Below, in pieces: positions 43,229 through 55,563 of a stretch of DNA of 64,000 nt. Where the stretch lies: positions 372,001-436,000 of the forward strand of contig SADC01001366.1 in the NCBI GenBank assembly GCA_004194705.1, given 5' to 3'. Source of the stretch: Ditylenchus dipsaci (Eukaryota > Nematoda > Chromadorea > Rhabditida > Anguinidae). Below the pieces are notes generated by a model, which saw nothing but the letters and a program-made list of their open reading frames with translations, had not been told where the DNA came from and did no database searches. Made by a program: the position numbers and the translations under genes. Each line of letters begins with the position of its first letter. The stretch's first letter is position 1.

Positions 43229-43923
43229 ACCATATATCTTCTAATAAATCCCCATGGGGCTTTTTTTTCAACTCTCCGAAAATCAGAAAAATTTGGATCG
43301 ATGTCGAGATTTCGTTTTTTGTCGAAATTTTGGATGCTTAACTGAAATCTAAAAGATGGAATCTGTAGAACTCTTGGAATTAAACAAAACGCAAAAAACA
43401 GATTTGCAAAATGTTTGCTCTAGGCTGAGATATAGGTGTTCAAAGTCGAGAGTGGGGCCTATTAGAAGATACCGTATATTCTCTATTAGAAGGCCCGGCC
43501 TTCTATTTTCAACCCTAAAAAGTCGGAAAAAAAATATTTCGATTTTGAGATTTTTGAATGCTCAACTAAAATTTTAAAAGTGGAATCAGGTGAGCTCGTG
43601 CTAACTAAGAAAACGCGAAAAACAGATTTACGAATTTCTTTTTCTAGGCTGATATATAGGTCCTCAAGGGGGCCTTCTATTAGAGAGGGGCCTTCTATTA
43701 GAGAGGGGCCTTCTAATCGAGAATATACGGTACCATATTTTTTCTAATAGAGCACTAGTCTCTATTTCAATACCAGTCTCTTTTAGAGCACCACCTCTTA
43801 GGGACAAAATTAGGGGCCGGGGGAGTGGTAAACCATTTTATTGCATTTTTAACACGGACTCAAAAAAGTTTTTGGAGGTTGAAAAATAGAACACCATAGT
43901 GTTCTATTAGAATAAATACGGTA
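43229..43923. mobile_element. Three abutting CCGTATTT-family MITEs
   Basis: Copies at about 43229-43473, 43470-43732 and 43731-43923 follow one another, adjacent copies sharing the TA or TACC at the junction (…GATACCGTA…; …ATACGGTACCATA…). Inner palindromes differ: CCCCATGGGG, GGCCCGGCC and GAGCACTAGTCTC-type loops. Confidence 0.8.
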
Positions 43924-44984
43924 TTACTACAGATTTAGAAAAGACGCAGAACTCTGAGAGTTTATCGTGGTCGATTTTCTATCTAAAGTGTGAAGCAAAA
44001 AATTCGGGGTTTGCGTTGGCCCTCTTATGAAATTTTGTAAAACCAAGATGGGACCAAGGCAAAGATCGAATTTTCGATGACCTCATCTTATTTTACCAAA
44101 AATACATCGAAAAACAAAAAACGCTGCCATGAATTGCTGTATTAATCCGACCTCGTGAATTTTTTCCCGTCCTGCTTTGAAGGAGCCGATTAGTACAAAA
44201 AAGACAAATTGCTAGAGAAGGTCGGTATTAGCCGACCCGGCTCGAGAGTATATATAGGGGTTTGGATTGTACGAGCACCAGCATGGCCTGTACAGTCATC
44301 AAGAGGTTTGTCGAGGAATTTTTTTTGTCGATTTGGCAAGAATTGAACTCAATATTTGAGAAATATTCAATTTTGCGCATTTTTTTGCCTTTTTGTGGAA
44401 AAGGCACTGTCAAATTTGTTGAGTTCTTTTACTGATCGCCTTAGCGTGAAATTACATCTTACAATTTTTATTATAAAGTTCATCTTTTTCGTGAAAATAC
44501 CTTCAAGCTAATTATTTTCGCCAATCTTAAGTTCTATTTAGTCATCGCTCTCCAAAAAAAAATTTAAATAGGTACACAAGGACAAAACCTAAAAGCTTTT
44601 TCCATTAACTGTTTCTTCTTACTCATTCTTGCCATCAAAAATCGGCCTTTACATTTCAATCCTGCTAAAAGTTGAAAACAAAAAAGACTACAATCAAAAC
44701 CAAAAATATTTTCTAGAAAAAACATGTTATTTTATTCTGTCAACAAAAACATTCGCAGACGTCCGAATTTTGTGGGTAATAATTGAAAGCACAAAATACT
44801 TGTTTCCTGTGCGAAAATATTATAGACTCGTATAGAAATGTACTTTCTAAGAATTTGGCTACCTTTTTTTGACTCATAATCTTTTTAAATAAGCCGCAGA
44901 GTCTTTTGCTGAAAGTGATTTACCAGATTAGTCAAAACCAGGCTTGTAAATCGACGTTTTTGCGTTTTTTTGCACCGGCAGCAA
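43924..44984. other. Intergenic DNA
   Basis: No supported gene. GGGACCAAGGCAAAGATCG near 44050 is another copy of the ACCAAGGC word. Open frame 44629-44835 has no recognisable domain. Confidence 0.4.
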
Positions 44985-44986
44985 TA

Positions 44987-45227
44987 TGCCGTATTTCCTC
45001 TAATTAACGCGCCGGCGCGTTTATTTTCTGGATCCCCGAAAATCCAAAAAACTTGATGTCGATCTCAACATTTTTAGGCAAAAATAAAAATTCAGAAAGC
45101 AGAATCGGTAGAGCTCGCGAGAGTTAACAAAATGCAAAAAGAACAGATCGAAAAAACAATTCTGCTCCGAAATACAAACCCTCAAAGTCAGGAGGGTGGG
45201 GGCGCGTTTGTTAGAAGAAATACGGTA
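44987..45227. mobile_element. CCGTATTT-family MITE
   Basis: Left TGCCGTATTTCCTCTAATTA, right TTAGAAGAAATACGGTA, with a GCGCCGGCGCG palindrome next to the left end and the family words GAGATTC/GAATCGGTAGAGCTCGC inside. Confidence 0.85.
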
Positions 45228-45379
45228 ATTTGATCAAAATCGCCATACGATTGTAAATGATAGATCATTTCATATAAAACCTCTCCGCTACAAAACAGTG
45301 CTTACAGATTTGGCTTATGAACCTGTTTTGTGGTCTTTAAAGGTCGTTTCATGGATGACATTTTAAATTTGTAGGCCCG

Positions 45380-45606
45380 ATGCGTCACCGGTGCCGATGT
45401 TTTGGCACCGGGCGTCATACACAGCACCTAGATACACTTAAAAAGTCGGTTATACACCATTTTGTAGAAAAAGCTTTGCTCTACAAAGCCTGAATAAAAT
45501 TTTCTAAAACTTTATATGTTTTCATGGTTTTCTAAGCTCCGGTGCCGAAATTTAAGTAAAAGTAAAAATTTGGGCACCGGGGCTTAGAAAACCATGAAAA
45601 CATAGT
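45380..45606. repeat. Two adjacent hairpins with CCGGTGCCGA loops
   Basis: 45521-45606 pairs TATGTTTTCATGGTTTTCTA with TAGAAAACCATGAAAACATA around a GGTGCCGAAATT...AATTTGGGCACC apex. 45380-45418 pairs TGCGTCACCGGTGCC with GGCACCGGGCGTCA. Confidence 0.75.
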
Positions 45607-45609
45607 AAA

Positions 45610-46638
45610 TTTAACCTTTCTATATACCAATATGTAGCAACGATTATTGGCTTTCCTTTTTTTCTGTCAAAAAGTAAAAATACCATCTAATTACAGCTAA
45701 AATTCAGAAACATTCAAATATGTCTAAAAGGCATCCAATTGAATCAAATTTGGAAGGCTGCCAAATTCTCAGATTAAGTGGTGAATTCCTCTATGGCCTG
45801 TATTTTATTCATTATTTTTCCTGAGTTATACAGTTGCAGTTCAACCTACGAGATAGAATTTCTATGACAAACATCTTTCCAGACCAACTATTTCCATTAC
45901 TGTAAGTAAGGTGACTTTTGCTCGGCGAGTTGTGGTGTCGCATCATCTCATTTCATTGCCGTTGCCTTTTTGTCTCTTACTCCTTCAAAATACCATCATC
46001 ATTTGCTAAGAGACCAACAAAACAACACCCCCACAGCAAATTTGATGAATTTCAAGTTGCATTAGTGTCTTTTTCCACACATTTTTTACCAAGACAGTCA
46101 TAAATCAATTTGATGTGTCTCAATGGAGTGTTGAATTTGCCTTCGTTCTGAGACCAACTTTGACCAAACTTTATTTTTGGACATTTTACTGGACCAATTA
46201 ACTTTTTCGGGTGTGTAACAATTTTCCTTTGATGTGTTTGAGCAGTCAGTTTCGCAAGTGGAAATTTACCTGTAGGATTGTAGCCTACCGATGTCTATTC
46301 GGTTCTTTGAAGTTTGATTTTTTTGATGAAATCAGTGAGATTTCGAATTAAATTGATAGCTCTAGTTTGTTTTCAAGTTTTGAAAGTAAAAGCATACATT
46401 TTTTACAGATTTATTTATTCACTTTATAAAGTTGTTCTATAGCTTTTAGAACTGACATTTACAGTCCATTTTGGGTACTGGTTTTCTTTTGCAATTAAAA
46501 TACACTGGTTTGAAGCGTATATCCGAAAGTAGAATTGCTTTTTTAATAAATCTAAAAGAGCACGCCGTTTGCCGGTAAGAGGCGACCCTGAACGAAAAGT
46601 AAACTGGCGCGATTTCGTAAAAGTGGGCAAAAAGCTGT
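45610..46638. other. Intergenic DNA
   Basis: No gene recognised. Open frames at 45918 and 46424-46684 lack supporting features. Confidence 0.4.
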
Positions 46639-46697
46639 GCTGATTCGAACTGTGAGATTCCACAGTCCACCGCTGCTGTACCACTAAGCTACCGATG
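46639..46697 (-). repeat. tRNA-like sequence (SINE head or pseudo-tRNA)
   Basis: On the minus strand GCATCGGTAGCTTAGTGGTA resembles a tRNA 5' end with A-box, and AGTTCGAATCAGC resembles a B-box. Acceptor and T stems do not pair convincingly, so I do not call a functional tRNA. Confidence 0.4.
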
Positions 46698-47526
46698 CTT
46701 TTTATAACGTGTGATGTTTTTTACTTTTTGCCGAAAGAATAATTAACAAATTGTTTTTCAAAAAAATCTTTTTTTTTTCAATCAACTGGTACTCGTCTTT
46801 TGAAATACTTCCATCGTCGACAAGCATGCCTCTTGAATGTCTAACGGGGGATTTCGAAGCACTCGGTAAATCATGTGCTTATTGACTTAATTGAAGGGAA
46901 CAGCTTAAGGTTTCAATTTTTTTAATTCGATTTTTGAATTTTAAGAAAAATATCAAAATAAAAAAAGAAATAAATCAAAGGCAAAATAATTTAAAATGTT
47001 ATTAATCAATTCGATCAGTCAATACTAAATTTTAATTAAAACTAAAACTTTACTATAATCACTTTTTATAATCGAAAAATATAGACTTATTGTCTCTCAT
47101 AATCCTTTTTTTGACAACTTGCCATAATTAAATCAGGTAGGTTTTCATGTGATCCTGCGATGTCTGGCATTTGCTTTGTATTTGCGTCACAAACTACTTT
47201 TGCCTTTCAAGCCTCTATATACATCACTTTTTTGACTGAATGGTTTTTGTTTTAACTTGAAAGAGCATGAGAGAAATCCACAGATGAACTAATTTTTCTA
47301 TTCTATCTTTGTTTAATAGACTACAATACTACACACACAAACACATAATTTAAACTGCACATAAATCATAGTATGATCAAAAATATAGTTTTAAAAGTTG
47401 CAAGAGGATAAGCGAGCTCATTGTGCATAAAATTATAAGCCATAAAAGGCAGAACTAAATTAAATTAAAAGTTTGTCTTTACAAAATTTTCAAAGGTACA
47501 AACAAGTCTTGATTCTGTAGCATTCC
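46698..47526. other. Intergenic DNA
   Basis: Near 46775-46830 a TTTTCAATCAACTGGTACTC ... GACAAGCATGCCTCTTGAA block resembles the right end of the 57704-58164 element. No gene. Confidence 0.45.
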
Positions 47527-47530
47527 TTAA

Positions 47531-47719
47531 AGGACCATGGTTTTTGCGCGAAGTGGCATGTGCAAAATTTGAATTGGCGGGGACACTTCTCTTTCGTCTC
47601 TCACTATACTCTTTCGAGTCGTTTGAAATGACTCCAAAGAGTACAGTTTGAGACGAAAGAGAAGTGTCCCCGCCAATTCAAATTTTGCACATGCCACTGC
47701 GCGCAAAAACCATGGTCCT
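47531..47719. mobile_element. TTAA-flanked foldback MITE
   Basis: Palindrome from AGGACCATGGTTTTTGCGCG to GCGCAAAAACCATGGTCCT, flanked by TTAA at 47527-47530 and 47720-47723. About 90 percent alike to 37421-37609 over the arms. Confidence 0.88.
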
Positions 47720-47723
47720 TTAA

Positions 47724-47951
47724 AGGGGCATGCTCACCGGTTTAAATTTGTGTCCGCCAATTCAATTTTTTTTCTCAATCATTGAACTTGTGTACGGATT
47801 TTTCAACTTGGTTTCTAACAAAGCTACACCTTAAATAAAATTCTAGGCCTTGTTTTGTTAGAAACCATGCCGGAAAATCCGTACAGAAGTCCAATGATTC
47901 GGAAAAAAATTTGAATTGGCGGGGAGAAACTTAAACAGGTGATCATGCCCT
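47724..47951. mobile_element. TTAA-flanked foldback MITE, second family
   Basis: AGGGGCATGCTCACCGGTTT at the left and AAACAGGTGATCATGCCCT at the right, with TTAA on each side (47720-47723 shared with the neighbouring element; 47952-47955). Inner arms pair GTACGGATTTTTCAACTTGG with the CGGAAAATCCGTAC region and TTTCTAACAAAGC with TTTGTTAGAAACC. Confidence 0.82.
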
Positions 47952-47955
47952 TTAA

Positions 47956-49758
47956 AGTTTGCTCCTACTTAGAGTCCGACATCTTTTTTAAGACTGACTT
48001 ATCACACTTCATTTTGCATATTGAAGAATTATCAACGTTTTTAAAAATAGACACTTGTTTCTTTTTAGTAAAAATCGTTCATTTAATCATTGCAAGCACC
48101 TCAACTATGTACCGCTAGAAAGACCGGGCTCTAAGCTGTCTGGTACGCTTATAATAATAGCAAATTAATTATTGCAGTGAATAATAATAATAATAATAAG
48201 TTTTATAAAATGTCTTTATAATGGTCGTAAGGCCCACTAAAAAATCTGGAAAGCAGCTAGAAAGAATCAGCGAAAAATTCTGAGTCTATTGAAGCAATTA
48301 TCACTGTCTGACCAGGTGTGTATTAGACTCAATTTTTTGAAATTTTTGTCAAATCTGATTTGTTATTTTTAAAGTAATTAAACTTTGTTTGGATTACCCA
48401 GCCAACGCCATGTGTAATTTGGTGTTGTTGATGTTTGTCTAAAGGACAAATCAAGAAGAAGAAGAAGAATTATTGTTGTTGAAATGAATGACAAAAGCGA
48501 CTAATTTGTGTCGCACTGCTGATCACCAATGCTACTCTGATCCAACTTTTTTGTTGATGTTTTGAGTGTATCACATTTTTTAGATCGGGGATTTAGTTTT
48601 TTTCACCCGATCTTTATTGCAGTTTTATGTTTTCAAAAGAATTGTCTGTTGAAAATGTTGGTGTTAAAAGTGTAGCGAGTCGAAAAGGAAGGATACAAAC
48701 CACAAACACACTAGAATTAACACCACCAGAAGAATAACTTGCAAGTGGGGTTACTACATTAATGTGTGTGCACCAGCTGCGGGTTAACTGCATGGTCTAT
48801 GGGGTGTCTGAGTGTCTTAAAATTCGATATTTATAGGTCGATTTTTTCATGGGGAGTCTCGAACCTGTTCAAAGGTCAGATTCTGGGAGGGGGGGGGGTG
48901 GTTATTCGTTACTAGCGCCGGAAATTTTTGTAAAATAAATGACAAATTTTTAAATAAAAGACGTTTCGGAGCCCTGTCCGAAAAGGATCAAGGAAGCAAA
49001 ATGCCCTACTTTGCTATTCGAAACCCCCAATTTTCGACTTCAGGGATGTAATATTTTTAAAATGATTTGCCCTAATTTTGTATTGAAAATTCCGATATTT
49101 TTTATTTTACAAAGACTCCAGCATTTAGGAACTGAATACAATCAAAAGTTGATCAAATTTGTACGAAAAACAACGACAACATTGAATTATTAAAATTTCA
49201 CTAATTACAATTCATTTAAAGTTAACGCTTTAGTCATCTAATTATTCATTTCCCCGATTTTTGTGTGTTTGAACTTTGTTTAAAAAGGGCAGAGAAGCAC
49301 ACAAAGTTAAGACAAAAGGGTTCCAAAAACAAGAATCGCAGAAATTATTAATGAGGCGATTCCAAGAAAAGTGACTAAAGCTGATGGTTAACCAGTTGGA
49401 TTAGATGGATTTTGACATTTCCATCTTATTGTCGTTGTTTTTCGGTACAAACTTGATAAATTTTTTGATTTAGTTGTGCGCATTACAGCAAACTACACAA
49501 TATGTTGTAGTAGTAAGGCTGTGTGCTTTGATCAAAAGCACAGCTAGAAAGTTTTTTTTATCAAGAAAGCTAGTAATGGCAACAGTAAAGGTTTTTGTTT
49601 TTTCATAATGTATTACAGGCTAACTTATAATTACAGAAATTTTTTTTGAGCGTTTTTGCGGACCGATGAAATGCCACTTTTTTCCGACATCTCAGCTAAC
49701 AATAAGCTACTTAAAAAGTATTTGAATCAGAATTTTGTTAAATATAAAAGTTGGTCTT
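47956..49758. other. Intergenic DNA with microsatellites
   Basis: AAT/AAG trinucleotide runs occur at about 48180-48202 and 48461-48472. GGTTATTCGTTACTAGCGCC near 48899 is a lone GACCCTAGTAGC-family end, and TTTCGGAGCCCTG near 48965 a lone CAGGGCTCCGAA end. No gene. Confidence 0.5.
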
Positions 49759-49762
49759 TTAA

Positions 49763-50248
49763 CCCTAGGATGACCACGCTGACTACAAAGTGGTCATGTC
49801 ATATTTGCAAAGCTTGGTTTGGCGTCCATAAAACACATTTAGAAAAAGAGTATAAAAATCTAGGAAGGTGTGAATCTCAGCTACCAAATGAGATATCTTG
49901 CGGGCTGAGAGGACACTTTCCAGCTGAAATATAACCCCGTTTTCAGTGACATAGGCTACTGACCACGTTGACCACATTGTGGTCATTATGTATGAATAAA
50001 ATTTCGAAATAATGGTGGGCTGCGAACTCAGAGAGTCCGATCATTTTTTCATTATTAGTTTTTTAGATGGGTTACAATAAATGTTTGGTATGACTTTTGT
50101 GTAACCCGTTTAAAAATAGTATTATGAAAAGATAACAAAATTCTGCTCGGCTTGTAACCCATCATTTTTGAAAACGGATTTTTCTGATAATGACCACAAA
50201 ATGGTCAACGTGGTCAGTGGCGACCATTTTAACGTGGTCGTCTCAGGG
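49763..50248. mobile_element. piggyBac-like MITE, TTAA target
   Basis: TTAA (49759-49762) then CCCTAGGATGACCACG at the left; CGTGGTCGTCTCAGGG then TTAA (50249-50252) at the right. The CCCTAG-like terminus plus TTAA is the piggyBac signature. Inner copies of TGGTCA/GACCACGTTGACCAC repeat near both ends. No transposase. Confidence 0.85.
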
Positions 50249-50252
50249 TTAA

Positions 50253-51340
50253 AATTGGTGCAATATTTATGGACCGTCCTGTAGTTGGTCTTTAAGAACT
50301 TTGTCTTTTTTTATATCTTTCGCTTATTTAAAATTCAAGATTTTAATTTTTTTCTCACCTGACATTTTTTTGTTGCCAAATGATGACTGTTCTAAAATAT
50401 TCCACATAAGTTTAATATATTATCCGAAAGAGAATGAGCAGAGCTACAAACCTACGTTTTGAAATTTTCTTGTAGCAATGTTTTTTATTTTAAATTTTGA
50501 ATCACCCATTATTTTATCGATTTTCAGTGTATGGAGTTTATCTAATCCGTGGTTTTGTAAAAAAATTATAGAATAATGGACAACAATCCAATCCATATTT
50601 CATACCGTATTACCATATTTTCTCTAATAGATCACCCACTCTATTATCCCCGTCTACTTTGAGAGTTCATATCTGGGGGCAGAGTCAATATTCTGCAGAG
50701 CTCTTTATTGCAGTTTCTCAACTCCCAAGAGCTCTACTGATTTTGAATGCGCACCCGACATTTACACTTAGAAAAATATATCTCTCATCTCTAAATTAGT
50801 CACCTCCTCCTCAGACTTTGAGGGTCTGTATCTAAAAGCATAACAAACATGTTTCAGAGCTGTTTATTTCTTTTTCTTAACTATCACTAATTCCACCGAT
50901 TCCGCTTCTTTGGTTTAGGCTCAAAAAAAATTACTCTTCGAATGACCAAAAGTATCAGATCAGAGCAAAAAATATGGGTATATCATAGTAGCATCAAAGT
51001 TTTTGTTTTGCCATTCTTGAATAAAAACAAAGATGAAATTATAGTCTTTATAAATTTAAAAAATTAATATTTTCGAAGTAGAAAATATTTAAAACAAATT
51101 TCTCTGTCTACCGACCATCACCACATTTTTTGAATTATAACTTTTTTCTTAGTTTCATTGAAAGAGCATGTGCTTATCACACCCATTCTCTCTTAAAGTT
51201 CATCCTTTTTTCATAATCACAGCAGCGACAGCAGCAAAATCAGTAGCCTTGTGAACACAACAACAACAACAAAACTTGGTGGAAACCAAACAATAAAGTT
51301 ATAGAAAAAAGAAAGAAGTTAAAAAAATCTCTTCTAGTTT
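50253..51340. other. Intergenic DNA with a partial CCGTATTT-family copy
   Basis: From about 50603 TACCGTATTACCATATTTTC, CTCTAATAGATCACCC and TTTGAGAGTTCATATCTGGG are family words; no clear right end follows. An ACA trinucleotide run lies at 51259-51275. Confidence 0.5.
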
Positions 51341-52186
51341 TGAAATGCAAAGTCACTATTTTGTGACTTTGTTGCAAGCATTCCACCACACCAATTCGTC
51401 ACTTTCTTCGCTTTTTTTTGGTTTTTATATCTTTTTGTTTTTTATATATAGAAATTTAAAAATATCACATAGTTCGGCTAAATTAAAGAATACACCTCAG
51501 AAATTCGCCTTGGTCCCCCAAGATTTTTTGTCTTTTTTATTTTTCAAATGATTAAATAAAACAATATTTTAAATAAAATTGTGATCTTTTATTAAAAGTT
51601 GCAAATAAAAAAATAAATAAAAAATAAATAAATAAATCTATAGAAAATCAGCTGGGGTACCAAGGAAAATTTCCGGAGGTATTTTTTTAAAATTGAGTGG
51701 GGATGTATTCTTCAAGTGATCTCGAATTTTACATGGCCGTAAAGTCGCTGAAAAAATTGTCGAGATTTTTTAAAATTTGATAAATCGGGCTACTTCTGCA
51801 GTTCCTAAACTGTACCTTCAATTTTCGCCTTGGATTTTTGATTTGTGAAGGGTAAGCCAGTGCATGTAAAGATAACTCAAACATGTTATATCACCTTTTG
51901 GAGTCTGGAAATTATTTTTAAGTCTGCTTTACTGTTGCTGGCCTATCCTGTTAAATAGCACAAGCCGGAAAAAATACAGAGAAAAATTGAAGAGTCATGG
52001 GAGTTAAGAACTGCAGAAGTACCAAATTTGAAATTTTTAATTTTGGGTCTTTGATTCTTTAAATCTTTTATCCTTCTGATTTTTGGTTTTTAAATTTTCT
52101 ATTGTATTGTTGGAGTTGAATAAGTTCTATTTGTGGGTGGTTTTAGATTTTATTAAACGTATAACAGAATATTCTCAAAGAATATT
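51341..52186. other. Intergenic low-complexity DNA
   Basis: AAATAAAT-type low complexity at 51603-51640. Open frame 51345-51551 is Phe/Leu-rich and unsupported. No gene. Confidence 0.4.
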
Positions 52187-52366
52187 TGACCCTAGTAGCA
52201 AATCCCCCCTCCCCAAAATTTTTTCATTTTAAAACTTAAATAAAGAGTACCCAAATTTATGTTTCAGACTCCGGAAAAAGTACGTAAAGTTATAGCGATT
52301 TGAGGAGGGTCAAATTTATAGGGGGAGGGGGGCGTATTCGCTACTAGTGCCGAAAATTCTTACCAT
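52187..52366. mobile_element. MITE with GACCCTAGTAGC termini
   Basis: TTGACCCTAGTAGCAAATCC at the left and GTATTCGCTACTAGTGCC at the right, with CCCCTCCCC against GGGGAGGGGGG inside. About 180 bp. Confidence 0.65.
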
Positions 52367-52710
52367 TTTCAAGTTAAAATGCCATTTTATCCAGCGTTCA
52401 TTCCCATCCTATAGCAAAATGTAAATATTTTGACGTAAAATTTGAAAAATAATAAAAACCACGAGTGACCCAAAAAGAACAAGTCTTTTTAAAATGGAAA
52501 GATTGATACCTGATATAATGCAGCAGAGTTATGTAGTTTGATTGACAATTAACTAGTTATATGGTTATTTATATATGCGTGTGGGTGTGTGAGCTAACTA
52601 ACTTTGGAACTATGTATATTTAGCCATTTTTGTTTAAATTACCTATTTTTAACACCAGTTTGCATTTTTTTGTCAATATCTCTAAAGTTTCAAAAAAAAA
52701 TTAGCATCTA

Positions 52711-53305
52711 GAGGGTGGCCCAAAAAAACCTGAAATTTTTCAAAATTAACACTGTTTTGTTTAAGACTTTTGAATTTATATATTTCTAAAATTATTCAGC
52801 AGTGTTTGTAGCTTGTTCAAAACCAAGATCAAGGGCTACGTGCTAGTGCAAAAACATTTCGAAAATCACAGCGAAATTTCAAAGAAATATGTCAGAATTT
52901 GCTTTTTAAATTCAGACTTTTTGAACAGTTTAATAAGACAGTTCAGTCATTGAAATTTTGCGTGTCGCAGTCATTTATTGTTTTTTTCATCGTGTTTCTA
53001 TTTTTTATATTGAATTTGGTGTAACAAGGATTGACGGTTGCAGTCTTAGGTCATAAGGTCAGCTTCGAGGCGAGCAACATATGGGAAGCAACCACTTAGT
53101 GAGTTAGCCCTGTGGAGTGAGCCGCGTTAATCTCATGCTACGAGAGCTAGACCTAAGACTACGGCAGAAGGAGAGGACTAGGTACCGGCCTCACAACTGT
53201 TATTTTAACATCCCTGCTTACGCCAAAAAAATCTGTATATCAGACAGTGCGCGGAAGCCCTTGACAAAATTTTTCGAAAATTTTCAGGTTTTTTGGGCCA
53301 CCCTG
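52711..53305. mobile_element. Mariner-like element, TA-flanked
   Basis: TA then GAGGGTGGCCCAAAAAAACC at the left; GGTTTTTTGGGCCACCCTG then TA at the right. The arms extend about 30 bases (CTGAAATTTTTC / GAAAATTTTCAG). No transposase: the interior has an unusual GC-rich island at 53030-53170. Confidence 0.78.
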
Positions 53306-55555
53306 TACTTATTTATGAATATTTTAAAGATAAGTATTTATCATCATTTATAATACAAAAAGATGAAATTGATTAAATTTTCTATCTTATTTTGAAATAA
53401 TTATTATTCAAATCTTGTACCAACATGTAGCCCTGGATGTCAGCTTTCAAATGCGTCACAAGAATTTGATGTGTGGTTCTCATAAAGATTGACTCACTTA
53501 TTTCTTTATTAGTTGCAAAATTATCGATAAAAAATTGGTAAATTTTGAACAAAACTTTTATAACTTCCAACACTTTTGAGCTTCCAAAACCTTTTTTGCA
53601 TTTAATAAATTTTTATTTTCATGTCAAAAATTTTAACCTCTAAACAAATATTTAGTGACTGAGTAATGAGTTACTTTTGTCAAAATTGACCCCACATTCC
53701 ACCTATCGCCTTTTTTCGACTGGTGGGTGGATCCTCAAAATAACCTCAAACAAAAACAGTGGACAAGTAGTCCTGCTCCCGTCTCATCACAATAAGCCCC
53801 CTTTGCCCACACAACAAACAGAGCAAAAGATCAAAAATTTGAAGCCAGAGCTATTTGTTTGCTCAAGCCACAATGCCTCCTCTACACCGTCAACATTGCA
53901 ACTTTTAAAAACAGAAAAAGTAAACTATAAAAATGAGGTGTAAAGTGGTCCAAATTCTTTTGTTTTGCAACATTGTGGGAATAAAAAGTTTCTTTATTAG
54001 CGGTCTTGCGACCGAAAGTCAGCTTAATGCTTGCTCATTCTTAAGTCAAAAATATGCAAAAATTTTAAAATTTCGCCCGCAATGGAGGATGCAACTTGCA
54101 AGTGGTTAGTTCGACCATAAATTCTCATTTTTCTTATCTACTATTGCAAGGCTGCAAACTCAAATTTTTGAAAAAAGCACAAATTAGTCATTTTGCGTAA
54201 AAAATGCCATTTTATCCAGTGCTTATTGGTTTTTAAGTACCAAAAAAAGATTTTGACGTGAAACCTCCAAAATAAAAAAGATTTCGGGTCCCAAAAAGTA
54301 CAAATCTTTTTAAAAGTACATTTAGATGCCCTAAACTATTAGAAATCATTTTTTAGGGAAAATATCTTGAGATTTGGATCTTGAGAATTACTTTAAGATT
54401 GGATGTTTTTTTAATCGCAGAGCTATGAAACTGTAAAGACTTTGATATTCGACTTTCTGCCTTCATTGGGAGCTCTACATAGACTAGCGAAAAATTATTT
54501 ATATATATATAGACAAGTCGCTGACAAGGGAACCGTTTGCAAACCTCAATTATTTCTCTTTGCTTTGAACTTTTTGGATCCCTTGGTTTCAACCAAAAAA
54601 GATTTTATTTTTTGGATTTCTTGGTTCTCCAAGTTACTGTTATAAAATTAAATTTAGGAGTTGCTATACGACTGTTGTTCGTATAAAGCCCATCGAAAAA
54701 CATGGAAATATATTAAGAGCAAAGAACAGTACGGCTCAAGCGACTGCCTTGTAAGTGGAGTCCAGCCTGAGAGCCCTAATTCAAATTAACGAATATCTAG
54801 ATCCTGGTTAGTTTTTCATTATCCGGTTTCTGCCTCCTGATCCGTGTACGATCTCCGAAAAAATTCACTTGGAAACTGATCTATTGTATCATATCTAGGG
54901 TGGATCATGGAAACACTGGTCACAGTTGACGGTTCCATCATCGTTCATAAATCCATTTTACAGAAGCTTTTGGTTTTTTTCAAAAACCTCAAAATCAATG
55001 ACACCAATATAATCTGTATCTTCGTCTAAGATAATTTTATTGTGCCAGACTGCTATGTTATTTTTTGCTTGTATGTGTTTGTGTGGGTGTAACTGTAGCT
55101 ACCTGGGTAGTGGTCGGGTGCTGGTAAGTGACTGAGCCCTATACAAAAAATAAACAAAGTAGGAAGGGAGAGAGCACAAAGTTTTAGCTTAAATTGATCA
55201 CCGCCCACCGAAAATACCCACTTTCTACTATAAATAGTGCTAATTTGGAGAATGATGTGTTGCTAGATGATAGCAGGGGAGATTAGACTGCTTCTCAACA
55301 GTTTTGCATTTTTGAAAAACTTTCCATTGTTCATTTTGTTGAGAAAAATATTTTTGTTTTTTTCTTAAAAAATTATATATACTGTATTATATTTAATCTT
55401 GTTTTATTTTCTATATATTCCCTTTTCGGTGTGTTAGTTCATACTAGTTTTTGCACGCCCTACGGGGGGAGGTATTATTTCCCGCTGATATTTCTGTAGC
55501 ATTTTCTGATTTATTTTACGCTGATATTTTCGCAACTTAATATTTTGTCATGGTG
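53306..55555. other. Intergenic DNA
   Basis: No gene recognised. 54180-54320 is a decayed relative of the 10783-10997 MITE (GCCATTTTATCCAGTGCTTA, AAAGTACAAATC). The open frame 53677-53943 is Ser/Pro/His-rich but without a recognised family. Confidence 0.4.
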
Positions 55556-55563
55556 CAGTAGAT

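Noticed and set aside
46639..46697. A functional tRNA gene
   Set aside because: A- and B-box-like words are present but acceptor and T stems do not pair and no clean anticodon loop can be drawn.
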